A stretch of DNA of 59,440 bases, taken from NCBI GenBank assembly GCA_022241785.1, contig JAKOMP010000027.1, positions 1-59,440 of the forward strand. The letters run 5' to 3'. Shown here in pieces: positions 9,025 to 18,408 of the stretch. The DNA comes from Cyanocohniella sp. LLY. GTDB taxonomy: Bacteria > Cyanobacteriota > Cyanobacteriia > Cyanobacteriales > Nostocaceae. Each line of letters starts with the position of its first letter. Positions within the stretch are counted from its first letter, which is position 1. Made by a program: the position numbers and the translations under genes. Under the pieces are notes generated by a model. The model had not been told where the DNA came from. It ran no database searches and was given only the letters and a program-made list of their open reading frames with translations.

Positions 9025-9362
9025 ATATCTGGATTGATGCTCAGTTACCTCCAGGATTAGCAGGGTGGTTAACTAGCACTTTTGATGTTAGTGCCATAGC
9101 GTTAAAAGATTTAGGCTTACGAGATGCCCAAGACATAGAAATCTTTGATGCCGCGGCTAAAGCTTTCACAGTAATTATGACCAAGGATAGCGATTTTGTT
9201 GATTTGGTGTGTCGTTTGGGAACACCACCACAAATTTTGTGGCTCACTTGTGGTAATGTCACAAACCGCAACCTGCGGCAAATCCTTTCTGCTACATTTC
9301 CAGATGCTTGGGAACACCTGCGACAAGGTGAGGCAATTGTAGAAATTAGCGATCGCCTGTAA
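9021..9362 (+). CDS. DUF5615 PIN-like toxin
   Basis: A 113-residue protein of the PIN-like DUF5615 family. Acidic residues expected of the metal site are at the start (MNIWIDAQLPPGLAGWL), in the middle (LRDAQDIEIFDAA) and in VIMTKDSDFVDL. PPQILWLTCGN is also characteristic. The predicted role is a ribonuclease toxin neutralised by the DUF433 partner. The ATG at 9021 overlaps the upstream stop; a longer form starting at 8973 would lie inside the antitoxin gene and lacks family similarity. Confidence 0.83.
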   Translation: MNIWIDAQLPPGLAGWLTSTFDVSAIALKDLGLRDAQDIEIFDAAAKAFTVIMTKDSDFVDLVCRLGTPPQILWLTCGNVTNRNLRQILSATFPDAWEHLRQGEAIVEISDRL

Positions 9363-9724
9363 GATGATCAAAATTTTGAGATCCAGTCCAGAGAATGGAA
9401 AATTTTCTTTTATCCCAGTCCCCAAGTTCTGCCCATCACAAGGGGATTTATTCAGTATTTTCTTTATTTATGTATATTTTTAAACGCGACAACTACCCAA
9501 AAAGTCCAAAAAATCCTGAAATCCATATAAATTAATGGTTTCATCTATCCACTTCAGGCTACAACGCCTTAGAATGATTCATTGAAAAGTCGAGCCGATA
9601 GGATGTACAGCCATTTTGAGTGTAAATACTCCTAAAGGACGATTTTTGTAATTCTCTCAACAGAGATTTAAGAAAAAGACGACAAGGTGCATCTGTTTAG
9701 AGAATCGAATCTCAAGTAAACCTC
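9363..9724. other. Intergenic region upstream of the HU gene
   Basis: About 360 bp without a recognisable gene. It presumably carries the promoter and 5' leader of the HU gene. No tRNA-like or riboswitch-like structure was recognised. Confidence 0.4.
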
Positions 9725-9730
9725 AAGGAG
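9725..9730 (+). promoter_or_regulatory. Ribosome binding site of the HU gene
   Basis: AAGGAG lies six bases before the ATG at 9737. It is one of the few strong Shine-Dalgarno sequences in the window, in keeping with an abundant protein. Confidence 0.8.
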
Positions 9731-9736
9731 TTTGAT

Positions 9737-10021
9737 ATGAACAAGGGTGAATTAGTAGATGCCGTATCTGAAAAGGCAAGTGTGACCAAAAAACAAGCGG
9801 ATGCCGTCTTAACAGCCGCTTTGGAAACGATTATCGAAGCTGTGTCTTCTGGTGATAAAGTAACGCTAGTAGGATTTGGCTCCTTTGAATCACGGGAACG
9901 TAAAGCCCGTGAAGGTCGTAACCCCAAAACCAATGAAAAGATGGAAATTCCTGCTACCAGAGTTCCCGCTTTCTCCGCTGGTAAGATGTTTAGAGAAAAG
10001 GTTGCACCCCCAAAAGAATAA
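9737..10021 (+). CDS. hup: DNA-binding protein HU
   Basis: A 94-residue HU/IHF-family histone-like protein, close to the HU of Anabaena (also called HanA). It begins MNKGELVDAVSEKASVTKKQ, carries the family signature GFGSFESRERKAREGRNPKT with the DNA-intercalating arm around NPKTNEKMEIPA, and ends in a short lysine/proline tail. It bends and compacts DNA as a dimer. The length is normal for the family. The strong Shine-Dalgarno at 9725-9730 fits high expression. The downstream aminotransferase gene begins 26 bp later and might be read through. Confidence 0.97.
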   Translation: MNKGELVDAVSEKASVTKKQADAVLTAALETIIEAVSSGDKVTLVGFGSFESRERKAREGRNPKTNEKMEIPATRVPAFSAGKMFREKVAPPKE

Positions 10022-10047
10022 ATAACGTTTTAGGGAATTTTTTTTTG

Positions 10048-11220
<1,173 letters not shown>

Positions 11221-11261
11221 AGACTTCCCAATACGGAGATGAGAAACATGAGGAAGTATTT

Positions 11262-11303
11262 TTGTCCCCTACTCCCCACTCCCTACTCCCTACTCCCTAC
11301 TCC
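11262..11303. repeat. CTACTCCC heptamer repeat
   Basis: Tandem CCCTACTCCC/CCCCACTCCC units form the reverse complement of the GGGAGTN family. They fill the gap between cobD and the oxidoreductase and end a few bases before its ATG. Confidence 0.75.
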
Positions 11304-11311
11304 CATAACCA

Positions 11312-12787
11312 ATGACTATTGATTACGATATTGTGATTATTGGTGGTAGTCTTGCCGGACGCTATGCAGCTTTAGCTGCAACCCAACTACGGGCAACAGT
11401 GGCTTTGGTGGAGTCTCAAGTAGATTATAGGTTTATTCAACACCAGGCTATGAGCGAAATCGGCAAAATATCGCACAAATTGGGTGATATAGCTGGTTTT
11501 GGTATTCACAACACCCATGCTGATACCTCAGAACCATGCCAAACATCTGTAGCCTGGCCAGAAGCAATGCTATACACCAAAGGCGTTGTCTCCAATATCC
11601 AAGAACAAAATTCTCTTGCCAACCTAGCCGCACTGGGTGTCGATGTGATTCTGGGCAAAGGTCAATTTCAATCTATGGCTACGCCACGCCAGTTATCATC
11701 TCACCTAACATTGGCTGTCAATGAACGCTTGTTGAGGGGACGCACCTATTTACTAGCTAGTGGTTCCCGTCCAGCCATTCCAGATATTGACGGTTTGCAA
11801 ACTATTGACTATTTGACCTTATCTAATGTTTGGCAATCTTTTCAGAAACCAAATCTACCTAAAAATTGGGTAATTATTGGTGGTGTTCCCCAAAGTATTG
11901 AAGTAGCTCAAACTCTGGCACGGTTCGGTTGTAATGTGACACTGGTAGTTAAGTATCCCTCTATTTTGCCTTGTGCTGACCCAGAGGTAGTCCAACTGCT
12001 GCAAGCACAACTAGAAGTTGATGGTGTACGTGTTCTCACTCAAAAACCAGTTACTCAAGTAAAACTCATTGAGAACAAAAAGTGGATTCAAGCAGGAGAT
12101 AAAGCAATTGAAACTGATGAAATTTTAGTAGCAACTGGACAACAGCCAAATATTGAGTCCCTAAATTTAGCTGCTGTAGGGGTGAAATGGCGGCGACGGC
12201 GCTTGGTTGTAAATGACAAATTGCAAACTACTAACCGCCGTATTTATGCTTGTGGCGATGTCATTGGTGGTTATGATTTTACTAACGTCGCTCATCATGA
12301 AGCCAGAATTGCTGTCAAAAATGCTTTGTTTTTTTCCAGATTTTTAGTCAATTATCGATGTCTTCCTTGGGCGCTATTTTCTGACCCCACGTTAGCGGAA
12401 GTAGGTTTAACAGAGGCCCAGGCAAAACTCCGATTTAGACCAAATGAAATTTTAATTTTGCAGCAATATTATAAATCAGTGGCAGCAGCCCAACTAAGGG
12501 ATGAAACTACAGGTATCTGTAAATTAATCGTGTTACGTAATGGAGAAATTTTAGGCGCTTCTATATTAGGTGCAGAAGCCCCAGAGTTAATCAATTTGAT
12601 TGCTTTAGCAATGGCGCAAAAAATTTCAGTTAAGCATTTAGCAAATTTATCTTCTGTTTATCCCAGTTTTTCAGAGATTCTGGAAAACACCGCCAGAGAG
12701 TGGGATCAGCAAAAGTTAAATAGTAATACGGGGTTACAAGATTTTTTAGAAGGCTTTTTCCAATTCCGTCGAAATTGGAATTTGTGA
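11312..12787 (+). CDS. Pyridine nucleotide-disulfide oxidoreductase family protein lacking the redox disulfide
   Basis: A 491-residue flavoprotein with the class I layout: an N-terminal FAD Rossmann motif (YDIVIIGGSLAGRYAALAA), a central NAD(P) Rossmann fold (NWVIIGGVPQSIEVAQTL), the FAD ribose motif (RRIYACGDVIG), and a C-terminal dimerisation domain with VYPSFSEIL. Dihydrolipoamide dehydrogenase and mercuric reductase carry a CxxxxC pair about 40 residues in. Here that stretch reads YRFIQHQAMSEIGK and has no cysteine, so disulfide chemistry is excluded. Soluble transhydrogenase SthA also lacks the pair, so hydride transfer between pyridine nucleotides or quinone reduction are options. The heptamer repeat just upstream may have displaced a normal leader. 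Confidence 0.85.
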   Translation: MTIDYDIVIIGGSLAGRYAALAATQLRATVALVESQVDYRFIQHQAMSEIGKISHKLGDIAGFGIHNTHADTSEPCQTSVAWPEAMLYTKGVVSNIQEQNSLANLAALGVDVILGKGQFQSMATPRQLSSHLTLAVNERLLRGRTYLLASGSRPAIPDIDGLQTIDYLTLSNVWQSFQKPNLPKNWVIIGGVPQSIEVAQTLARFGCNVTLVVKYPSILPCADPEVVQLLQAQLEVDGVRVLTQKPVTQVKLIENKKWIQAGDKAIETDEILVATGQQPNIESLNLAAVGVKWRRRRLVVNDKLQTTNRRIYACGDVIGGYDFTNVAHHEARIAVKNALFFSRFLVNYRCLPWALFSDPTLAEVGLTEAQAKLRFRPNEILILQQYYKSVAAAQLRDETTGICKLIVLRNGEILGASILGAEAPELINLIALAMAQKISVKHLANLSSVYPSFSEILENTAREWDQQKLNSNTGLQDFLEGFFQFRRNWNL

Positions 12788-12818
12788 CAGACGTGAGTTC
12801 GATATCTCGCCACTAGTA

Positions 12819-12886
12819 TTGGATTAAGCGCAGCGCAACCCAATGCTGCCAATGATGTTGGGTTTCCTGACGTCAACCCAAACTAC
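12819..12886. repeat. Small palindromic MITE-like repeat, copy 2
   Basis: The segment running from GGATTAAGCGCAGCGCAACCCAA to CAACCCAAACTAC is the reverse complement of the element at 1062-1137, with a few substitutions and small deletions. It lies between convergent genes, where its hairpin might also act as a terminator. Confidence 0.75.
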
Positions 12887-12999
12887 AATTTTTTTGCACT
12901 AATTTAGGCTTGCCACACCAGTAAACCATAACCCTACTGAACAAAAAGTGTGTTAGACACAAAGTCATAACACACCTTATAAAATCTATGATTTTTTTA

Positions 13000-14283
13000 T
13001 TACTTTTCCGAACTTGTCATACCTCTAGCAGCAATTTCTTTACCTAACACTTCTACAGCTTTAGCAAATTGGGGATCTTCTAACGTGGCGAGTTTGTCAC
13101 GCTCATTGAGCCATAGTTCTTGACGCTGTTCATCGGATAACTCCACTGTCACATCTGGAGCAACCCCGTGTTTATTAATATCTTTACCACTAGGAGTATG
13201 ATACTTAGCAATTGTTACCGCCAATCCTGAGCCATCTTCTAAAGGACGCACAGATTGTACTAAGCCTTTACCAAAGGTTTGACTACCAACCAAAACAGCA
13301 CGTTTATTGTCCTGTAAGGCACCTGAGAGGATTTCGCTGGCACTAGCAGAACCTTTATCTACCAAGACTACCAGTGGTTTATTGGTGAGAGCGCGCCCTC
13401 TTGCCACTTCTCGTTCTTGTTCACCTCGACGGTCAATAGTGGAAACAATCGTACCTCTATCCAGCCACATCCGGGCAATTTCTACACTGGAGAAAAGTAA
13501 ACCACCAGGATTACCACGAAGATCCAAAATATATCCAGCTACTCTTTGCTTTTCTAAATCTCGGATAGCGCTTTGCATTTCTCTACTAGCATTAGCACTA
13601 AACTGATTCAAGCGAATGTAACCGACATTACCTGCTGGAGTTGTTTTAATGGAATGTCTAACTGGATGGATTTCAATTCGCGCTCGGATGATTTCAAATT
13701 TTTTGACTTCACCACTTCGTTGAATTGTCAAGTTTACCTTTGTTCCTGGCTCACCGCGAATCAAGGATACTGCTTGGTTAGTATCCATCCCCTCAGTACT
13801 TTTGCCATTGATTTGAACAATCACATCCTTTGCTAAAACACCCGCCTTAAATGCAGGCGTGTCATCAATTGGTGAAATCACCACAATCTGCTTGGTTTCT
13901 TCATCTTGGGTAATTGTGATGCCGATACCTGTGAGTTCTCCAGAGGTATCCACTTGCATATTCTTGAATTCCTCAGGGTCCATAAACCGGGTGTAAGGAT
14001 CGTCAAGCTTTTGCAGCATTTCCCGAATGGACTTATAGGCATCTTGCTGACTACTGTAGGATCTACCCAAGTACTCCTTCCGCACAGCCTGCCAATCAAC
14101 CTGATTAAAAGTACCATCTACATATTGGCGTTGGACAATTTGCCAAACCTCGTCTACCAATTCCTTGGGACTTGCTTTAAATAAAGCCTGACCTCGCGAG
14201 TGAATGCCCAGGCTAGTAACAGCAATTGTGGAAAGTGTCACTGCCGTAGCACCCAAAACAAGTCTACTTTTTGTAATCACCAT
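13000..14283 (-). CDS. Carboxyl-terminal processing serine protease (S41, Ctp)
   Basis: A 427-residue S41A protease with an N-terminal hydrophobic export signal (residues 6-27), a helical domain to about 100, a PDZ domain at about 105-190 (GIGITITQDEETKQIVV, GVLAKDVIVQINGKS), and the protease fold. By alignment in mind with the D1 processing protease, the catalytic Ser is in GSASASEI (about Ser314) and the general-base Lys is in SQTFGKG (about Lys339). Ctp enzymes act in the lumen or periplasm; CtpA trims the D1 precursor of photosystem II. Cyanobacteria have about three paralogues, and I cannot say which this is. It has no operon partner. Confidence 0.92.
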   Translation of the reverse strand: MVITKSRLVLGATAVTLSTIAVTSLGIHSRGQALFKASPKELVDEVWQIVQRQYVDGTFNQVDWQAVRKEYLGRSYSSQQDAYKSIREMLQKLDDPYTRFMDPEEFKNMQVDTSGELTGIGITITQDEETKQIVVISPIDDTPAFKAGVLAKDVIVQINGKSTEGMDTNQAVSLIRGEPGTKVNLTIQRSGEVKKFEIIRARIEIHPVRHSIKTTPAGNVGYIRLNQFSANASREMQSAIRDLEKQRVAGYILDLRGNPGGLLFSSVEIARMWLDRGTIVSTIDRRGEQEREVARGRALTNKPLVVLVDKGSASASEILSGALQDNKRAVLVGSQTFGKGLVQSVRPLEDGSGLAVTIAKYHTPSGKDINKHGVAPDVTVELSDEQRQELWLNERDKLATLEDPQFAKAVEVLGKEIAARGMTSSEK

Positions 14284-14504
14284 AATGACAGCTGTGTCAG
14301 AGGGAGAAATTTATCGTCAGTATGCCCAATCTAACACAGGGAAACAGTGTACAGACCAAGCATGTATTACTAATTTCATCAAAATACTTGACAATCCGGC
14401 GATCTTGTTAAGTACTGATGAAGATTATGGGAAAAAGTAGGGGGATGGGAGGATAGAGAAAACTTTCTAGCCCCTAGCCTCTAGTATCTCTTCACCGAAC
14501 AGGC

Positions 14505-14660
14505 AGAGGGGAAGGGGGCAGGGAGAACAAGCCCTTCACCTGTGCGACAAGCGTTGCGAAGCATGGGTATGTTCGCGGAGCGTTTCGTAGAAAAGCCCCG
14601 CCTTTACAGGGCGCTCTTACGCTTTGTGGAGTACAAGCTCTATCTCAGTCTTTCCCCCTG
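14505..14660. repeat. Clustered interspersed repeats (GGGGGCAGGGAG, GCGTTGCGAAGC, GTTCGCGGAGCG)
   Basis: A patchwork of short GC-rich repeat modules: GAGGGGAAGGGGGCAGGG near 14505, CAAGCGTTGCGAAGC near 14547, and TTCGCGGAGCGTTTCG near 14572. Related modules occur inside the element at 55624-55815 and in cbiA at 47053-47125. No gene is seen in the 430 bp between the ctp and ispG genes. Confidence 0.6.
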
Positions 14661-14672
14661 CCCCCTGCCCCC

Positions 14673-14746
14673 TGCTCCCGTACCCTTCGGGAAGCTACGC
14701 TAACGGCTGACGCTCACGGCGAAGCCTGCTCCCCTGCCTCTTTTGA
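14673..14746. repeat. Palindrome-rich interspersed repeat, copy A, overlapping the ispG 3' end
   Basis: The unit runs from TGCTCCCGTACCCTTCGGGA through GCTACGCTAACGGCTGACGC to CTGCCTCTTTTGAC. It is repeated almost identically at 39669-39742 and in shorter, inverted form at 19662-19722. It supplies the last codons and the stop of ispG. Confidence 0.85.
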
Positions 14747-15970
14747 CGGTTCTACCCAGCGCCCATCTGCCTTAATGAGATTAATCAATTCTTCTACTCC
14801 TTGGGCTTCAGGGATTTTTTTTATTTCTTCTCTGCCGCGATACAAAGAAATATAACCAGGTGTTTTACCAACATAGCCATAGTCGGCATCTGCCATTTCT
14901 CCAGGGCCATTCACAATGCAACCCATGACGGCTATATCCAGCCCTGTTAAGTGTTTGGTGGCTTCCCGGACTGTGTGTAATACTTCCTCTAAATTGAATA
15001 AAGTCCGTCCGCAAGAAGGACAAGCGACATACTCCACCATTGTTTTCCGCAATCCTAAGGCTTGCAGGATGCTGTAACAAACGGGAATTTCTTTTTCTGG
15101 TGATTCTGTCAGTGACACGCGAATGGTGTCGCCAATACCATCAGCTAGCAATGTGGCAATTCCCGCTGTGGATTTAATGCGTCCATATTCGCCATCTCCG
15201 GCTTCTGTGACACCCAAATGCAACGGATAATCCATACCTAAGTCATCCATGCGTTTGGCCATGAGGCGATAGGCGGCTACCATCACAGGAACTCGTGAGG
15301 CTTTCATAGAAATTACTATGTTACGGAAATCTAAAGATTCACAAATGCGAATAAATTCTAAGGCAGATTCCACCATACCTTCTGGGGTGTCACCGTAGGT
15401 AAATAGCATTCTTTCTGCGAGGGAACCATGATTTACCCCAATTCGCATAGCTTTACCTTGATCTCTAAGAGAAACCACCAGAGGTGCTAGGGTTTCCCGG
15501 ATTTTATCGCCAATTTCATCAAATTCGGCTTGAGTATATTCGCCTCTATTGGAGTTGGGTTTTTCAAACACATACAACCCCGGATTAATCCGCACTTTTT
15601 CAATGTGCTTGGCGACTTCTAGGGCAATTTTTAGTCCATTGTGATGCACATCGGCAACAATAGGCACATCTTGGTAAGTTTTGATTAATTTTTGTTTAAT
15701 TTCCGCCATCACTCTAGCGTGAGCCATACTTGGCACTGTGACGCGGACAATTTCACAGCCAATTTCGTGCAAACGACGAATAGCAGCCACAGATCCATCG
15801 ACATCAAGAGTGTCTTCGTTAATCATCGACTGCACCACCACTGGATAGCCACCGCCAATGGTGACATTTCCCACCTGGACTGGTCTAGTTTTGCGCCGCT
15901 TGATTGTGGTGTCAAAGATGGCTGGGTTTTCTGTGGTGTCGGATGTTGTAGGAGTCGGCAGAGTTTGCAT
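14714..15970 (-). CDS. ispG: (E)-4-hydroxy-3-methylbut-2-enyl-diphosphate synthase (IspG/GcpE)
   Basis: A 418-residue enzyme of the MEP isoprenoid pathway. It converts 2-C-methyl-D-erythritol 2,4-cyclodiphosphate to HMBPP using electrons from reduced ferredoxin. The N-terminal TIM barrel starts [17 protein letters not shown]; the C-terminal domain holds the [4Fe-4S] ligands in CPSCGRTLF (Cys317, Cys320) and [10 protein letters not shown] (Cys351). The length matches the cyanobacterial form. The last ten residues ([10 protein letters not shown]) and the TGA stop are encoded inside the interspersed repeat at 14673-14746, so the native terminus has been replaced. The conserved core ends before this, so activity should persist. 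Confidence 0.97.
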   Translation of the reverse strand: MQTLPTPTTSDTTENPAIFDTTIKRRKTRPVQVGNVTIGGGYPVVVQSMINEDTLDVDGSVAAIRRLHEIGCEIVRVTVPSMAHARVMAEIKQKLIKTYQDVPIVADVHHNGLKIALEVAKHIEKVRINPGLYVFEKPNSNRGEYTQAEFDEIGDKIRETLAPLVVSLRDQGKAMRIGVNHGSLAERMLFTYGDTPEGMVESALEFIRICESLDFRNIVISMKASRVPVMVAAYRLMAKRMDDLGMDYPLHLGVTEAGDGEYGRIKSTAGIATLLADGIGDTIRVSLTESPEKEIPVCYSILQALGLRKTMVEYVACPSCGRTLFNLEEVLHTVREATKHLTGLDIAVMGCIVNGPGEMADADYGYVGKTPGYISLYRGREEIKKIPEAQGVEELINLIKADGRWVEPSKEAGEQASP

Positions 15971-16180
15971 AACCTAGTTAGGTAAATTTGCTGTAGTTAA
16001 AATATCAGATTGATAAGTCTCTTTCTCTCAGATTGCCATAGTCAGGGCGTTTTTGGATAATCATGGAGCAGAAGAGAAAATTAAAAATTTGGTAAAATGA
16101 TGATAAGTCGCGATCGCTCACCTTGTTCCCCAACATCTTCAAGAACTTAAGCAGCGCAAAGAGGAACTCATTGCTAAGAC

Positions 16181-16405
16181 ATGAAAAAAAGGGTAGACGT
16201 TGAGATACCACTAATGAATACTATCAAGATTCACTTAGTTGTTGGCATTGATCACGTTACCCTATCTGTGTTTTACACCGAGGCTGATTGCTGGGAATTT
16301 CGGTTGATTAGTCCTGGTGGTGCAGTGTTTGGTGAGGGAAAGCTTTACTATACGCCGGAAGCTGCCGAAAAAGCGGCGCGAGAATGGATACAACAAGGCA
16401 ATTAA
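16181..16405 (+). CDS. Small protein of unknown function
   Basis: A 74-residue protein; a shorter form starts at the ATG at 16214. The core alternates beta-like runs (IKIHLVVGIDHVTLSVFY, CWEFRLISPGGAVFGEG) and ends in a helix (YTPEAAEKAAREWIQQ). I recognise this style from short cyanobacterial hypothetical proteins but no named family. A 20-codon frame ending at 16183 (HLQELKQRKEELIAKT) lies just upstream and may be the debris of another gene. The isolated location and lack of a clear Shine-Dalgarno limit confidence. Confidence 0.6.
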   Translation: MKKRVDVEIPLMNTIKIHLVVGIDHVTLSVFYTEADCWEFRLISPGGAVFGEGKLYYTPEAAEKAAREWIQQGN

Positions 16406-16518
16406 ATCAGCCTCATTAAACCTTGTCTATTTTGAGAACTATAGTTTGCATTCAAGATTATGAGATTGCTTCTTGAGATTGCAATGACAAGAACTTCACT
16501 TTTTACGATGGACGAAGT

Positions 16519-16743
16519 TTAATTTCCCTTTTCAGCAAGTGCTTCTAGATGAAATGCCAAATTATTCAGGGCCATTTCAATTTCGGAGCTATAAGGAATA
16601 CTGCGCCATCTTGGGGTGGTTGCATTATCCATTGCTGTTGTTTCCAGATATTGAGCAACAACCATGAGTTTTTCGGGATCTGTCCCTGCTGTTGCCAAAT
16701 TTTCTAAAAATTCTTGAGGTGTCATGGATTCTGGGAATTTCAT
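16519..16743 (-). CDS. Small protein of unknown function
   Basis: A 74-residue, acidic, helix-rich protein (MKFPESMTPQEFLENLATAG, then LNNLAFHLEALAEKGN). It has no cysteine pair, membrane segment or signal peptide. It is divergent from the methyltransferase gene across 73 bp, so the two may share a control region. I do not recognise the family. Normal composition and start support a real gene. Confidence 0.6.
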   Translation of the reverse strand: MKFPESMTPQEFLENLATAGTDPEKLMVVAQYLETTAMDNATTPRWRSIPYSSEIEMALNNLAFHLEALAEKGN

Positions 16744-16816
16744 TATTGCAATCAGAATAACTACTGCATCACAATAAGTCTGTTCACAGTACTCATGTTT
16801 TCCAGACTATAAGCTA

Positions 16817-17641
16817 ATGACTAGCGATTACTCTCAAAATCCCCAATTCTCGCTTCAATATCCTGAACTACTAGCACCCGCAGGTAACAATGATTGGGAT
16901 AGTGACTTGTATCAAGATAAGCACGCTTTTGTCTGGCAATATGGCGAAGATTTGCTGAAATTGCTCAATCCTAAACCCGGAGAATTTATTTTGGATCTAG
17001 GCTGTGGTACTGGACAACTCACCGAAAAAATTGCTTTGGCTGGTGCTGAAGTAATGGGGATTGATAGCGCCCCGGCGATGATTGAAAAGGCCAAGCAAAA
17101 CTATCCTCATCTATTATTTAATGTTGCTGATGCTAGAGATTTTCAAGTAGATCAACCCTTAGATGCAGTATTTTCCAACGCGACCTTGCATTGGGTGAAA
17201 GAACCAGAGGACGCGATCGCCTGCGTGTATCAAGCACTAAAACCAGGGGGGCGTTTTGTGGCCGAGTTCGGTGGTAAGGGCAATATTCAGGCGATCGCTC
17301 AAGCTTTGTCTACTGCTTTAGAGTCACTTGGTATTGCCGCGCAAACACTTAATCCTTGGTATTTTCCTAGTATTAGTGAATACGCCACACTACTAGAACA
17401 GCAGGGCTTTGAGGTCGCTTATGGGGTTTTGTTTGCCCGTCCCACTGCCTTAACAGAGAAAGAAGCAGGTATGGCAAACTGGCTGCAAATGTTCGCCAGC
17501 GCTTTTCTAGCAGGATTGTCTCCTGACCAGCAAACACAAGTCATTCGTCAGGTAGAGCAGTCCCTCAAACCAACACTATATAGTGAGGGTACTTGGACGG
17601 CAGATTACAAAAGACTCCGCATCCTGGCCTTTAAGATTTAG
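16817..17641 (+). CDS. Class I SAM-dependent methyltransferase
   Basis: A 274-residue Rossmann-fold methyltransferase. Motif I is FILDLGCGTGQLTEKI (about residues 56-71), the acidic residue of motif II is in VMGIDSAPAMI, and motif IV is DAVFSNATLHWV. The overall pattern (HAFVWQYGEDLLKLLNPKPGE at the start, FPSISEYATLLEQQGF later) resembles the trans-aconitate methyltransferase/UbiE-like group. The substrate is probably small but cannot be told. It is monocistronic as far as can be seen. Confidence 0.85.
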   Translation: MTSDYSQNPQFSLQYPELLAPAGNNDWDSDLYQDKHAFVWQYGEDLLKLLNPKPGEFILDLGCGTGQLTEKIALAGAEVMGIDSAPAMIEKAKQNYPHLLFNVADARDFQVDQPLDAVFSNATLHWVKEPEDAIACVYQALKPGGRFVAEFGGKGNIQAIAQALSTALESLGIAAQTLNPWYFPSISEYATLLEQQGFEVAYGVLFARPTALTEKEAGMANWLQMFASAFLAGLSPDQQTQVIRQVEQSLKPTLYSEGTWTADYKRLRILAFKI

Positions 17642-17752
17642 CACACACAAATAGCGATTAATTAGATAAATTATTACTATGTAGTAAAATCTATTACCCG
17701 TAAATCATCAGCGAATAGGATATTAATCCGAAATCGCCAATGGTATTCTTTT

Positions 17753-18403
17753 ATGATTAAACACAAACTACCCGGCCACCAGATATCGCTCCCACTGCTA
17801 AATAACTCAACTAAATTAAATTTCTCACCTGTCTCCCATCGAGTAAAAAGCTTTGGCTTACAATTTCGGCGAAAGGGGGTGAGGTCTATTTTATCTTTGT
17901 GGAAATTAACCTACTTAACTATTAGTCTGAGTACAATTTCTCTTTTAGCAGCCTTACCCTCGCCAGCACAAACATCTCCAGTACCGTCGCCTTCGGATGC
18001 GCCTTTGGAACTGGCCTTATTAACTCAGCCCAATGGTACGGTGATGACAGCCAGTACCATTAACCCAGAAGGTTTAACTACACCTAGTTTGTGGTGGGCA
18101 AAAGAAAATTCCGAAAATAGGTTGTTGGACAACTGGATCGCCTATCCAGCATCCGAGAATGAACCAGCCAGAGTAGACCTCATCGTCAATCAGCAAGTTT
18201 GGAGTGTGCTGGAATATCTAGAACGTTACCATTTTGTGAATCACTTGGGTAGCAGTGCCAGAAAAGAAGGTTATAATGTCCGGGTTTTTAATTATCAGCA
18301 AGACCTGTTGGCAACTTACACCTGTAACTTTGTGACAAGTCCAGTGTCATGCCGTATCCAGATGAATTCACAAACCCGATTAGGTCTGTTGCGTTCACTT
18401 TAA
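17753..18403 (+). CDS. Predicted secreted protein of unknown function
   Basis: A 216-residue protein. A long basic N-terminal region leads to a hydrophobic export segment (LTYLTISLSTISLLAALPSPAQT, residues about 50-72), with possible cleavage near PAQT. The rest has no known motif for me: SLWWAKENSENRLLDNWIAYP, then VDLIVNQQVWSVLEYLERYHFVNHLG. The mature part is about 145 residues and contains two cysteines close together (CNFVTSPVSC), which could form a disulfide outside the cytoplasm. The true start may be an internal codon nearer the signal. Its stop is five bases from the stop of the convergent lipoprotein gene. Confidence 0.65.
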   Translation: MIKHKLPGHQISLPLLNNSTKLNFSPVSHRVKSFGLQFRRKGVRSILSLWKLTYLTISLSTISLLAALPSPAQTSPVPSPSDAPLELALLTQPNGTVMTASTINPEGLTTPSLWWAKENSENRLLDNWIAYPASENEPARVDLIVNQQVWSVLEYLERYHFVNHLGSSARKEGYNVRVFNYQQDLLATYTCNFVTSPVSCRIQMNSQTRLGLLRSL

Positions 18404-18408
18404 ATTGG

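Noticed and set aside
14204-14440. Plus-strand frame of 78 codons near the ctp gene start
   Set aside because: Its first third is antisense to the ctp signal peptide and the rest has no protein-like pattern.
16005-16211. Minus-strand frame of 68 codons
   Set aside because: No recognisable features, poor start, overlaps the start of the small gene at 16181; the plus strand here shows a 20-codon gene remnant instead.
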